Assembly: GCA_963921195.1 (NCBI GenBank)
Contig: OY992541.1
Location: 15,420,012 to 15,484,011 of the forward strand
DNA length: 64,000 nucleotides
Direction of reading: 5' to 3'
Source: Pegoplata infirma
Taxonomy: Eukaryota > Arthropoda > Insecta > Diptera > Anthomyiidae
The notes beneath the pieces were generated by a model, which ran no database searches, was not told where the DNA came from, and was given only the letters and a program-made list of their open reading frames with translations. A program made the position numbers and the translations under genes. Shown piece by piece: positions 34,307-45,932 of the stretch (the stretch's first letter is position 1; each line of letters begins with the position of its first letter).

Positions 34307-35918
34307 TTGTAATATTTTTTTTTATGGGTTTAAAGAGGATAAAATTCTCCATCAATAACTGTCAAAATTAGTGTTCTAAGTTGTTTACTTTTTTTGCTAT
34401 GCTCTCTCAAAGTTTAACAATTTTAATTAATTTTGTGTACAGTGGTAAAAAGTCAAAAATGAGATATTTCAAGTGATTTTTTTTTTTGTTTTCAACTAAA
34501 AATAAAAATTTTTGTAAAATGGATTCACAAACTAAAGGTATTTAACTATATTATTGACAAGCGGCTGTTAAGAAAATTGTTTTAATAATTTTTTAAAAAA
34601 TATCCTAAAAATAGGGTATTTTTTAAATATATGTTGTGTTTTGGTTGCTACTCTGATGAGCTCGGGCGTATCTGAGAACACAGTAATAAAATATAGGATT
34701 TTTGCTTTAAAATCCATGAAAGAACCAATGCCAAGACTTGCCAATACGAAAAATACAAGAGATTCTTTTTAAACATCTCCAGTGTAAAAAATTATATGCT
34801 CGAAATCTTAATAGCTAATACTTGCGTTTTGTTTTAGTTTTTCTATTGTCTTTATGTTGTTTACCGTTTTTGTTTATTGCTATTTATTGTAAATGTGTAA
34901 TTTAATTAAAATAACAAATAATTTTAATGATCATATATATTAGAATGGGGTGTAAAGTTACTTTTTATCGAAATTGGTAATGTTTTTGCTTAAAATTCTA
35001 AAAAGTACATATCCCATGAAGTTTTTGAAAAAAAAATCGCGAAATTTTTTAAATGTTTAAATTACATTCGGTATCAAATTTTGTTCATATTTCTCAGCCA
35101 GCAACCAAATTAAAGCATTTAGTATTTTTAGGTTATGTGGAATGTACGAAAATTTTCGAGGTGTCCTTACATTTTCGTTCATAACTTTTAAACCGCAACA
35201 CCGATGTCGCTCAAATGCATTACCAAACTGCTTAAGATAACTAGAAGTAAATATGTTAAGTTTCAGTGATATCTGGTTAATATTTTTGCCATGATCGCGG
35301 TATAAAAAACAGCATTATTTATTTATATTACAAATGGAGCATTAAAAGTTTTTAAATTGCAAAACACTTAAAATATCTTAATAGCTGCAAATTTTAAAAT
35401 TTGTCATAATGGATTTTCAGTCCATTTTATTGTATATAGTGGAATGCCTCATATATCAAACAAACCTTAATTAGGTTAACTTGTAGCGAATAACCCAATT
35501 TAGTATTTTTACTGTAAGAATATAAAAAATATGTTAGAAAACAATTCAAGTAATGAATTGTTAAAACTTAAAACAAAAATTATAATTTTTTTATTGAGTA
35601 ATTATAAGTTTACTCAAAAATATAAAAAAAATTAGTAAATAATTTAATAAAAATTTAGTAGTTTTTTTATTGATTTGCTCAAATTTTTCGATAAATTTTA
35701 TTAACGATTTACTCAACACTTTTAAATGGTTTACTGGTGAAAAATTGAGTTATTATCAATTAATACTCTTAAAAATTTACTCAACATTTTTTTCTGTGGT
35801 TATAGTATAATTAAATTTGAATTTTAATTTATTAAGTTATCAATTTTAATTTTAAAGTTACAACAAAATTTATGAACCAATATTTTTTATCGAACATTTT
35901 GGTTTTTTTTTTGCATTA
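34307..35918. other. interior of the Transib-like element, no gene seen
   Basis: AT-rich and without coding signal. An end of the ATATGAGGCATTCC foldback family is present once, at 35441-35454, without a visible partner nearby. Confidence 0.6.
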
Positions 35919-36649
35919 CCCAGCAAAACTTAGATTACCAAATAAGGTATAAAATAAGGTATATGATCTCTTATTTTATACATTGCAGCATTGATGATTT
36001 TAACAGGCGATGAGACTCAAAGTAATGCATCCACATTATCACATAGAATACCAGTAAGGTATAAAATAAGTCATAAATTTATAACAAAGAATACCAGTTA
36101 GGTGTAAAATATATGATATTTTATAGGTTACGAGTAAGGTATATAATATAGCATACCAGAACGTAATATATAAGGTGTTACGAGTAGTGAAAAAGTAATT
36201 TTGTATTAAATTTACTCACGTGATTGTAAGTGAGTGTAAGTAGATATAATATGCTAGTGAGTGTGTGTCGTTAGAAATTTCTTGTCGTAAGCCTACTCTA
36301 GTTTAAACTTATGCATTTTTTATAAAATAATTATTTTTTATGTTATTGTAATGCATTATGCATTTAATTATAAATAATGCATTATTTCAAACTTTCAAAT
36401 AATACATAATGTAACCAAATATAAATCATCCATGATATAATGTTTAGAAATAATAAATATGAAATACATTTTTCCAATAATCATGCATTACGTAGCAAAT
36501 TATTAGTAATGCATTATTTTTTACTTTAAAATAATACGTTGTGGAACAAATGTTTGGTAAGACATCCTAAAATAATGCTACAAATAAGGTATATACATTA
36601 CCTGGTAATGTGTTATATAATCACTACCCATTACCAAAGTTTTGCTGGG
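35919..36649. mobile_element. TA-flanked MITE, CCCAGCAAAACTT ends
   Basis: Starts CCCAGCAAAACTTAGATTACC and ends GGTAATGT...CATTACCAAAGTTTTGCTGGG, with TA on both sides (35917-35918 and 36650-36651). The interior repeats AAGGTATA and AATGCATTAT. Noncoding. It is nested in the Transib-like element. Confidence 0.8.
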
Positions 36650-37154
36650 TAGTGTTGATTTTAAAATAAAAAAAAATATTGTATTTAAAATATATGAATC
36701 AAGTTTTGTTTTGAAAATGTAAAATTTTTTGTATTTATACGATTTTTAAATAAAAAAAATTGTTGTTCCCTTTTTTTGAAGAAAATGTAAAATTTTTTTA
36801 ATTTTATGAACCACAAAAATAAAATTTTTTAAAAAATTTATTCTAATAAAAATTCGTATTTATTTTTTTTTAAATTTAATAAAAACGCATTAAATATTCT
36901 TTAATTTGAAATTTGATTCATTAATTTATCGCTTTTGCTTCCAAAGGTACCACAAAAATTGTGACTCAAGATAAGTTTTTCAAAAAATCGAAAAAGTGCC
37001 TAGTAGGTTAAAAATTTTTTTTTCCATATTTTTATTTTTCAAAATAGTAGTTTTTTGTTGATTAATAAGTATTCATCAATAAAAAATTATAATATTTCAA
37101 AATTACGGCATCCCTGAATTAATCCCGAGTTTGCCTATCGTTCAACCCACTGTG

Positions 37155-37829
37155 CAACGTTTGCGGTGCGTTACACAGCCCAAACGGCATTCTTGTAAAT
37201 TGATACAATGGCCGATTAGGGACTGTAAATGCTGTCTTGGGTCGCGAGCCTTCTTCTAGTTTAATTTGCCAAAAGGCATCTTTTAAATCTATTTTCGAAA
37301 TACAATGAACTGGAGGAAGCCTCGCAATAAGTCCGTCAATGTTCGGTATAGGGTACGCGTCCTTTACTGTCACCGAATTTAGCTTCCGACTGTCAACACA
37401 CATCCTGACTTTACCAGGCTTAACAACTACTACCGTCGGTGATGACCATGGTGAATTTGGTGCCTCTTCAATTACCCCAAGCGAAATCATTCTATCCAAT
37501 TCTCCGCAAAGTTGTTTCTCGACTGCTGGAGAAATTGGATAATACCGCTGCTTAATTGGTTTCGCGTCCCCAGTATCTATAGAATGCTCTATAAGTGTTG
37601 TACAACCTAGACCCTCAGTCTCCGAGTTGGGAAACACTGAAATTACCCTGTCCAATCTTTGCCTTTGTTCAGAGGTAAGCTCAAGTTTGTCCGGATCTGA
37701 CTGGGTCGTGACGATTTCACTCATAGTTGGAACTGAAATTTGAAGCCCATAAGCACAGACTAATACAGACTCGACATAAGTGACAGGTGTCAAAAAAGTA
37801 TTCTTTAACCATATGGTTAATATTTTCAA
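37155..37829 (-). pseudogene. provirus RT, N-part
   Basis: Reads LIEHSIDTGDAKPIKQRYYP, SPWSSPTVVVVKPG, KVRMCVDSRKLN and ISKIDLKDAFWQIKLEE (catalytic aspartate) and ends at MPFGLCNAPQTL, where the Transib-like element cuts in. The first 25 or so codons of the open frame come from the small inverted-repeat insertion at 37754-38053 and are not RT. Confidence 0.88.
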
Positions 37830-38053
37830 ATTATTCTACAAATTAGGTTAGAAAGAGAAAACTGATATAACGCGCCATAATAAAAATGGATGCCAGATCG
37901 GTTTTTGCTGTTTCACTCACTCCTAAGTCGTAGAAAGTGTTGGCATGTTAGCGTAAAACGGACTAAAAACCGCTGTGTTTTCTCCTAAAATCGCTTAGTT
38001 TTTCCCCATTTTTTCTTATAAAACTCTACTGTCGAGTCTGTATTTAGTCTGTG
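37754..38053. mobile_element. small MITE-like inverted-repeat insertion
   Basis: CACAGACTAATACAGACTCG at 37754 is repeated inverted at the right end (CGAGTCTGTATTTAGTCTGTG, ending 38053). It separates the protease from the RT in the provirus, where pol should be continuous. The flanks do not show a clear duplication, and some protease-RT linker appears to be missing. Confidence 0.6.
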
Positions 38054-38651
38054 CCACTACCAAAAATTCGAATAATTTTGACTGTCCTTGAAATGTAATG
38101 TCCAAAGTTACGGTTCCTAAAACATTTTGTCTTTGTCCGTCTGCAGTTCGTACGTTTCCTACACATCTCTTAAATTTACTCTCGTTCTGTACCTGAATCG
38201 CTAAATTACCCCCAATAACGCTTTTGTTGGCCCCACTATCCAGCAAAGCACAATGCACGTTATCGTTAACCAATAAATTTACAAAGGGTCGACTGTCCAA
38301 TTTGTTACTGACGATGGGTGAAATTAAACATAATTCGAAAGATTTAAGTTTCCGATAATGCTCCCGAATTCGTTTAGCTGTTCGCTTATTCTTCTCAGTT
38401 TTTCCGAAAATTCGTTTACGAGCTTCTTCGAACTCCTTTAACCTGATGTGGTAAGGCCTCATCAAAGGATGTACCACCACTTCGTAATTTTCATATTTAA
38501 TGTCATTTTGGGTTTTTGTCAAAGTCTTTGTATCGTTTTGTTCGTTAATTTCGGATGTCCGTTCTATTTTGTTAATTTCGGATGTCCGTTCTATTTTGTT
38601 AATTTCGGATGTCCGTTCTGTTTTGTTAATTTCGGATGTCCGTTCTATTTG
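38016..38651 (-). pseudogene. provirus Pol start: repeat linker and aspartic protease
   Basis: Lies in the -1 frame relative to gag, so Pol was probably made by -1 frameshifting. It starts with the 9-residue repeats described separately, then a basic linker, then VHCALLDSGANKSVIGG, the retropepsin DSG active site, and FEFLVVAQ. It ends at the inverted-repeat insertion at 38053; the last few residues of the open frame belong to that insertion. Confidence 0.85.
38544..38651 (-). repeat. four 27-bp tandem repeats at the gag-pol junction
   Basis: Units start at 38544, 38571, 38598 and 38625 and differ by single bases. In the Pol frame each encodes a 9-residue unit of the type KIERTSEIN. The gag stop lies at the edge of the array, so the repeats occupy the frameshift overlap region. 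Confidence 0.9.
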
Positions 38652-39557
38652 CGACGAACATCCCTCCGACCGTTTCCCGGAATTCGGTTTTTACATTTTG
38701 GACATGTTGGCCTGTAGGTGTCCTTGGCCCCGCAGCCGTAACAAAAAATTTTCCTCTCTTCTACACAGTCCATATAAGTGTGGCCCTGTTTCCCACAATT
38801 GTAACACTTTACATTGTGCTGAACGACACACACTTCCGGATCCGTATCCGACTCGCTTCCCATATCTCTAACTTCATGTCCCATTATTTCCGAAACTCGC
38901 CCTTTTGTGCCCTTACGCGCGTCGAAGTTTTGGGTCTCCTTCATGAATTTCTCGTGCCTTCGAACTTCGCGTCGAAGATCTGCAATTGATGTTATATTCA
39001 TGTATAATAATTCATGTCGGATTTCTGTTCTTAAATTCCGAATTATTGTCTCACACAGTTTCCTATCTGTCTCACGAGTTTTCAATTTGTCAGTCATGGA
39101 GAAAATTACGTCCAAGTAATCGTTGAAATTCTCATTATGTCTCTGCTTACGCCTACGTATGTCTTCCAGAATATCATAATCGTCGTAATCTACTTTATAT
39201 TCTGTCCGTAAAGCGTCTGTTAACGAAAACCAATCAAAGTCATTGTTCCCGTGATGAAATCTCCAGTACCATTCCAATGCCTTACCCTCAAAAAGGCAAT
39301 GAGCGTGGTCAATAAGGTCAAATTTTCCCTTTAGATTTCTGGTGGTCAATATATTTACCCTCTTTACGAACTCGTCTACTGACAACTCATTGTCGTGTCC
39401 TATAAACTTAATTTTCCAGTTTCTAATGACATGTACCACCTTATCTGCAGTAAACGCATCGCATCCCGATGTCGAGTTTGATCGTGGTGTTGTCGAATCT
39501 TCATCTCCGTTAAGTGAGGTTCGTGAATGGTTAATAGCTGGGAAATTTAAATTCCTA
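38645..39557 (-). pseudogene. provirus Gag, capsid and nucleocapsid part
   Basis: Capsid-like region VVHVIRNWKIKFIGHDNELS through LRREVRRHEKFM, followed by two zinc knuckles: CYNCGKQGHTYMDC and the variant FCYGCGAKDTYRPTCPKC. It ends NGRRDVRRK and a stop. The N-terminal side is cut at 39557 by the insertion starting CACTGAAAAAAAT; open frame beyond that is insertion sequence. Confidence 0.87.
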
Positions 39558-40790
39558 CACTGAAAAAAATAGCTTCGTGAAATTAATGAAAATTGACTTA
39601 ACCTTAATGAAAAATGACTCACGTTTTCAACCGAAGACAGGTTTCATTTGATTAATGAAACTGGTGTCATTAAAGTTCCTTTCAATGAAAACTTGCATAT
39701 AAATAATGAAAATATTCGTAGAGCTTGTTTGAAACGTTTTATGAAGTTTTTCATAAAATGTATGAAAATATTCATTGATTAAATGTGGAATAGTAGTTGG
39801 TAATGAGCGTATGATAATTGCTTTTTACAAGTAACTAGTTGCTAACTTTATTAAGGTTTTGATATGGGAATTACGATAAATTCATGTTGGTTAAAGTTAT
39901 CAAAATTTCCATAGAAAGCCCCTAATCAAGTTAGGAACCAGTTACCTAAAAACAGCACGTATCATACACCCATAAGTGAACAGACTCAATTCCGATCGGA
40001 TTTGAAAAAAAGTTGTTACTCGTAAAACGCAAAACAATTTTTTTTTTCGGAATGAAATCACTTTCAAAAATCAAAGTGGAACTGAATTGCTAAAAGTGGT
40101 TTCATTCCGAAAAAAAGTATTTGCTTTGCGTTTTATGAGTGAACCACTTATTCCACTTCCCAACGGAATTGAGTCTGTGACATGACCCTTAATTGCACAC
40201 TTTTTATGGTTTTCACCTAGTTTTTACAAACAACAAAATTTTACTCCAAACTTAAATTGGTCTGAATTGCCATATAAGGTAAACTATAAAAGACAAAAAC
40301 GCGATGACTTTAAAAACACGTGCTGCCAAAACGTAGCAACAACGTAGCAATGGAACAACACAAATTACCCTAAATTTCATCACACAATTTGAATGACTTA
40401 AAAAATATTTTTCTGTAGCAAATTATATTATAATTTATAAGAAACAGTCAAAAGAAACACTTATACGGAACTTTTCACTTGTAATTTCAATTAGATATAA
40501 CCAGCATTTTATTAGAAAAAAGTTAACACACATGTAAAAATTACAATTAGACTAAACACGCGTGGTGTAATAAAACGTCGTATGTTTTTGTTCTGTTTTC
40601 TTTTTCTTATTCGCAACGCAGAGTTGTATTTAGTTCTAAAAAATCTTATAATATTTTTTAATGAAATTATGAAATCTAATGAAACAAGTTTCATAAAATT
40701 TGTTCATAACATGCATGAAATTTCAATCAGCTTATGAATTCCTTCATTTAAGTAATGAAAACAAAATAATGAATAACACTGCTTTACAGC
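39558..40790. mobile_element. unassigned insertion in gag, CACTGAAAAAAATAG end
   Basis: The left end TA-CACTGAAAAAAATAG looks like a Tc1/mariner-type MITE terminus. The gag flanks at 39556-39557 and 43766-43767 both read TA, and gag continues in frame across them. A matching right terminus is not evident; the right part of this insertion is occupied by the transposon at 40791-43751. The sequence is rich in AATGAAA motifs and has no gene. Confidence 0.5.
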
Positions 40791-41329
40791 CAAAAAATAC
40801 CAAGAACGCCACATGCCTGGATAAGTTAATTGGGACCTCCTGAATACGAAAAACGCTATAATTTTATTTTGGTAAGTACCGTTTTTTAGATAACGGTACT
40901 TTTGTGTTTTTCTGTGTATGGTCTCACTCAAACCCTTCTGGAGTCAAACCGAAAAGTCCGATCGAGATAAGTGGCATATTGATGGAAAGGTAATTGAATG
41001 CCCTTTCCGTCGATATGCTGTTCTATTCTATCTGATCAGAAATGGCTGAGATATGGCACCTCAAATTTCAAAATTTTTCTATTTTTTACGTTTTTTTTTT
41101 AATTTTTAATTTTTATTTAATTTTTTTTCTACGTTATATTAAAGATCTGGAATGTTTTATTTTTTTACCAAATAGTCTATTTCATTACCAACATTTTAAG
41201 CGTAATTTGAAAAAAATCGGATAAAAAATAAAGTTTTTATTAAGGATTTTGTGGAACGACAACATTTCCATTTATTGCTCACACAATATATTCGGGCATC
41301 AGTTTAAAAGTATTTAAAAAACGGAATTT

Positions 41330-41501
41330 GAATCTCTGATATTTTGGCAGCCCTGATTTACGAAATATGACATTTTGTCAGTTTATCTTTGTACTCGTAA
41401 AAAATAAAATGTGTTGAATCTCTGATATTTTGGCAGCCCTGATTTACGAAATATGACATTTTGTCAGTTTATCTTTGTACTCGTAAAAAATAAAATGTGT
41501 T
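41330..41501 (+). repeat. 86-bp tandem duplication at the transposase start
   Basis: Copies at 41330-41415 and 41416-41501 appear identical except near the end. The first copy carries ATGTGTTGA, so its start codon reaches a stop after one codon; the second has ATGTGTTTA and leads into the open frame. Confidence 0.92.
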
Positions 41502-43223
41502 TAATCGATCCTAACGAATTTTGTTATGTTTGTGGTGTTCTTGTGAAAAAAAAATCACAACATTTGATGCGAAAAATGAATACGAAAAATTTATCTGAAG
41601 CGTATAAGAAGTATTTCGGCTTTCGACCTGCGTCTCTCGACAAGCCGTGGACACCGAATAGTGTATGTAACAACTGCCGAACAATATTAAATAAAATTGG
41701 TAAGGGTCAAGAGTGTTTCTTCACATTTGGAAAGCCAATGCAATGGTGAGACCAGATCAACCATACAACAGATTGTTATTTCTGTTTAACGGAAAAGGCT
41801 AACGGACGTAGAATTGAACCAGTTTATCCAGTTGCTAGCTCGGTGACACTGCCAGTGCCTCACTCAGTATCGTGCCCCAAACCGCAGCTGATTGTAGCGG
41901 ACCCCAAAGACATACAAAAGAGAAGAATAACAAGTGATTCATCAGATGAGTGCAGTGAATCAGAAATGCAATCAAATAAGAAACCCCATTTACTTACTCA
42001 GGCCGAGCTCAATGATTTGTGCCGAGATTTGTATTTGCCGAAATCGAGTTCTGAAGTACTTGCATCACGATTGCAACAGTGGGGATATTTTGGTCCTGAG
42101 ACACGTGTTACATATTACCGTAATCGCAGCAAACAACTTGCACAGTTCTTCGAAAAAACGGCAAACTTTTGTTTTTGTGCCAACATATCTGGTCTTTTTA
42201 ACACTCTCCAACAAAATTATGACCCAGAGGAATGGCGTCTTTTTCTGGATGGAGGCAAGGATAGTTTGAAGGCAGTCTTGCTGCATAAAGGGAATACGAA
42301 ACCATCAATTCCAATCGGATATGGAAAATACATAAAGGAAACATATGAAACAATGAAAGAACTTCTTGATCTCATACATTATGACCAACATCAATGGAAA
42401 GTTTGCTCTGATTTTAAATTAGTTGCCATACTATCTGGATTGCAAGGGGGCAATACGAAGTATCCCTGTTTTCTATGTCTATGGGACAGCCGTGACCGTC
42501 AGAATCACTACACCCGAAAAGTTTGGCCCGAGCGAAATGGACGTACGCACGGAGAGTACAATATCAAAAATGATCCACTCATTCCTCAGGAGAAGATAAT
42601 ACTTCCTCCATTACATATTAAGCTTGGGTTATTTACAAATATTGTGAAAACGTTGCCAAAAGACAGTCTTGCCATGAATTACCTTAAACAAAAATTTCCG
42701 AGAGCCACAGCGAGCAAAATTGAAGCTGGTATATTTGATGGACCTCAAATTCGTGCTCTGTACGGTGACCAAGCATTTAATGAGTGTTTAGGTACAGCCC
42801 ATTTGGAGGCATGGGAAGCATTCCAGGACATCGTTCACAACTTTTTGGGAAACTACAGAAGTCCGGATTACGCGGAGAAGATCGATACACTACTGCAAAA
42901 ATTCAATGCCATTGGTAAGCGTTGAGTGAAAGCATGTATAAAAAAAAGGCCGTTATCATTTGAAAATTTATTATTTTTAACTTTTAGGTTCAAATATGAC
43001 CCCTAAATTACATTTCTTATTCTGTCATTTGGATATTTTCCCTACAAACTTGGGCTCCGAAAGTGATGAACAAGGTGAAAGATTTCACCAGGAAATGGAA
43101 GAAATTGAGAGACGTTACAAAGGCTGGTGGGATGAACAAATGATGGCGGACTATTGCTGGTTCCTCATTCGCGAAGATCCATCGGAAAAAAAACGCAAAA
43201 GTTCAAGTCGCTCGTCATTTTAA
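41495..43223 (+). pseudogene. transposase-like protein of an arthropod DNA transposon, one nonsense codon
   Basis: From 41495 the frame encodes a cysteine-rich N-terminus (FCYVCGVL, CNNC, later CYFC) and is interrupted by TGA at 41747-41749. It then continues in the same frame to 42914. A 73-bp intron (GTAAGC 42915 to TTTTAG 42987) restores frame into MTPKLHFLFCHLDIFP and SDEQGERFHQEMEEIE. Conserved blocks are FLDGGKDSLKAVLL, DFKLVAILSGLQGG, YPCFLCLWDSR and ILPPLHIKLGLF. Proteins with these blocks are repeated in many arthropod genomes. The D/D/E in FLDGG, SDFKLV and GERFHQ are candidate catalytic residues by inference only. CGA to TGA would explain the single stop. Otherwise the frame is intact, so loss was recent. 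Confidence 0.8.
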
Positions 43224-43767
43224 TTTAAATTGTTTGAATTTACTTTGAATATAGTGTGTGAGCAATAAAAAACAAAATATTGTCGTTCCACAAAATCCTT
43301 AATAAAAACTTTATTTTTCATCCGATTTCTTTCAAACTATGCTTAAAATGTTGGTAAGGAAATAGACTATTTGGTAAAAAAATAAAACATTCCAGATTTT
43401 CAATATAACGTAGAAAAAAAATTAAATAAAAATGAAAAATTTTTAAAAAAAAGTAAAAATAGAAAAATTTTGAACTTTGAGGTGCCATATCTCAGCCATT
43501 TCTGATCAGATAGAATAGAGCAGCATATCGACGGAAAGGGCATTCAATTACCTTTCCATCGATATACCATTTATTTCGATCGGACTTTTCGGTTGGACTC
43601 CAGAAGAGTTTGAGTGAGACCATACACCGAAAAACACAAAAGTACCGTTATCTAAAAAACGGTACTTACCAAAAAAAAAATTATAGCGTTTTTCGTATTC
43701 AGGAGGTCCCAATTAACTTATCCAGGCATGTGGTGTTCTTGGTATTTTTCCAAATTAAAAATTTGTA

Positions 43768-43844
43768 AACCTGTGTAATTCATCTGTACTGGCAGGTAAA
43801 TTAGCATTTGCTTGTAAATTCATATTATCAGTAGGGGTATTCAT
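43768..43844 (-). pseudogene. provirus Gag, short middle segment
   Basis: About 25 codons reading NMNLQANANLPASTDELHRF, left between two insertions. It joins in frame to the gag segments on both sides when each target duplication is counted once. Confidence 0.75.
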
Positions 43845-45932
43845 TAGAGTGGCCATAGTAGAAATTTTTTTGAAAAGTTAAAGTGTTCGCACTGAAAAAT
43901 GTGAGGTTGGGGATAAAAATAATTATGCATATTTAAAAAAAATTTTTTTTTTGTTCCGAGTACCTCCGGGTTGAGCCTAAAGTTTGAAAAACGGATTACA
44001 AGGGAAAAATATGACTTTTTTTTCATTTTCTCAATTTTTTTGATATTTTAAGTACAGTTTGAATTCAAATGGTCACTGAATTTTGATTAAGAGTTAATTG
44101 TCTATCAAATAAGGTGTTAAAAATTAAAATCGGTTGAAAATTAGCCGAGTTATGACAACTTCCCCCGGCAACTAACGTGTGGCAAACCACCTGATCAAGG
44201 AATTCGAGCCCCATTTTTGAAATTTATTGAAATTATCTACTGTAATTAATTTTTTGTATTCCTCAAGTTCCAATGTACTAAGAAGATACATATTTTTTAT
44301 ATTGCGTTTTGCTAACTTGTTTTAAATAAATGCTAAAGTGGTCTGAATTTTTCAACACTATTTTCAAATCTCCAATTTTAAATTTTTATTTTTTTTGTTA
44401 AAGAAATTTTGAAAAATCGGCTATTGGAGTTTAGGGATTTGTTAAGCACATATAAAGGAATAAAAACCCCAAAAATTGTAGGGTTTGCTGTTTTCATTTG
44501 GCTATTACAGTGATGTAATTTCGGCGGATTTCGGGAAAGTAGTGATTTTTGGCCCTTTTTTAGCTTTTATTTATTTTTTTTGGTTTTTTTTACAAACTTG
44601 ATATGTTTTGGACCGAATTATATCAACACGAGATAGAATACTTCAATTTGCAAAATTAGGGCGAAATTGACACATAAAAAATTGCCCCTGTTAAGGGTCA
44701 AAGGTCAAATTTTAGAAAATTTTTAATTTTTAAACATAAACAGATTTGCTGGGCGGATTTTGCTGAATCTACTCGATGTTATCTTAATTGGTCTAAACTA
44801 TATGGCAAATAATTAAAATTTAAAAATTTAACCCTTAAGTGCTGTTGGGGCCTATAATTTTTTTAATTTAATGGAGATAATGTAAGTGTATTTTGTTCAA
44901 ATGGTCGAATAGGCCCCACCATCACTAAAGGGTTAATATTCTGAATTTAAATAAAAAGACATATGTTAAGACCTTTTAAAATGACATCAAGTAGTTTCAT
45001 ATATTTCCACTCAGAAAATCTGTTAATGTTTAAAAATTCAAAATCTTCTAAAATTTGACCTTTGACCTTTAGTTGGGGCAATTTTTAATTTCCCATTTTT
45101 GCCCTTAATCTACGAATTGAATTATTTTATCTCTTGTTGATATAATTCGGTCCAAAACATATGAAGTTTGTAAAAAAAACCAAAAAAAAATAAATAAAAG
45201 CTAAAAAAGTGCCAAAAATCACTACTTTCCCGAAATCCGCCGAAATTACATCACTGTAATAGCCAAATGAAAACAGCAAACCCTACAATTTTTGGGGTTT
45301 TTATTCCTTTATATGTGCTTAACAAATCTCTAAACTCCAATAGCCGATTTTTTAAAATTTCTTTAACAAAAAAAATAAAAATGTAAAATTGGAGATTTGA
45401 AAATAGTGTTGAAAAATTCAGACCACTTTAGCATTTATTTAAAACAAGTTAGCAAAACGCAATATGAAAAATATGTATCTTCTTAGTACATTGGAACTTG
45501 AGGAATAAAAAAAATTAATTACAGTAGATAATTTCAATAAATTTCAAAAATGGGGCTCGAATTCCTTGATCAGGTGGTTTGCCACACGTTAGTTGCCGGG
45601 GGAAGTTGTCATAACTCGGCTAATTTTCAACCGATTTTAATTTTTAACACCTTATTTGATAGACAATTAACTCTTAATCAAAATTCAGTGACCATTTGAA
45701 TTCAAACTGTACTTAAAATATCAAAAAAATTGAGAAAATGAAAAAAAAGTCATATTTTTCCCTTGTAATCCGTTTTTCAAACTTTAGGCTCAACCCGGAG
45801 GTACTCGGAACAAAAAAAAAATTTTTTTTAAATATGCATAATTATTTTTATCCCCAACCTCACATTTTTCAGTGCGAACACTTATGGATTTAACATTTTT
45901 TAATTTTTCTATATAACGCTATGGCCAGTCTA
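43845..45932. mobile_element. hAT-like palindromic foldback element, 2.1 kb
   Basis: Ends are TAGAGTGGCCATAG and CTATGGCCAGTCTA; the arms are about 1 kb and nearly perfect, with the centre near 44890. The flanks show the 8-bp duplication GTATTCAT (43837-43844 and 45933-45940), again T at position 2 and A at position 7. The end sequence TAGRGTGG is shared with the 12871 element, so both probably belong to related hAT-driven families. It splits gag. No transposase is present. Confidence 0.87.

Larger units (their letters stand above)
29028..37154. mobile_element. Transib-like DNA transposon, nonautonomous, nested in the RT
   Basis: Ends are CACATTGGGTTG (29028) and, inverted, CACAGTGGGTTG (37154 inward). 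The terminal repeats match at about 30 of 39 positions, through GGATTAATTC. The flanks are CAACG at 29023-29027 and 37155-37159, a 5-bp duplication. CACWRTG-type ends plus a 5-bp duplication are the Transib signature (family knowledge). One copy of the duplication restores continuity of the interrupted RT frame. Without the LOA insertion the element is about 2.9 kb, and I see no transposase in it. Confidence 0.8.
40791..43751 (+). mobile_element. TIR DNA transposon with intron-containing transposase-like gene
   Basis: Long terminal inverted repeats of about 300 bp: AAAAATACCAAGAACGCCAC from 40792 and its inverted copy ending GTTCTTGGTATTTTT at 43749. They include CCTGGATAAGTTAATTGGGA and an inner block ending in a conserved CTGAGATATGGCACCTCAAA. 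The interior carries one gene (41495-43223) and a tandem duplication. The target duplication is not clear (CC, or TAA if the ends lie further out). I do not assign a superfamily. Confidence 0.8.

Noticed and set aside
37119..37154. The last dozen residues of the RT N-part frame
   Set aside because: They lie inside the Transib-like terminal repeat, not in the RT.
38544..38651. Evenly spaced 27-bp repeats resembling a CRISPR array
   Set aside because: The units are contiguous with no spacers and encode an in-frame peptide repeat in a eukaryotic retroelement.
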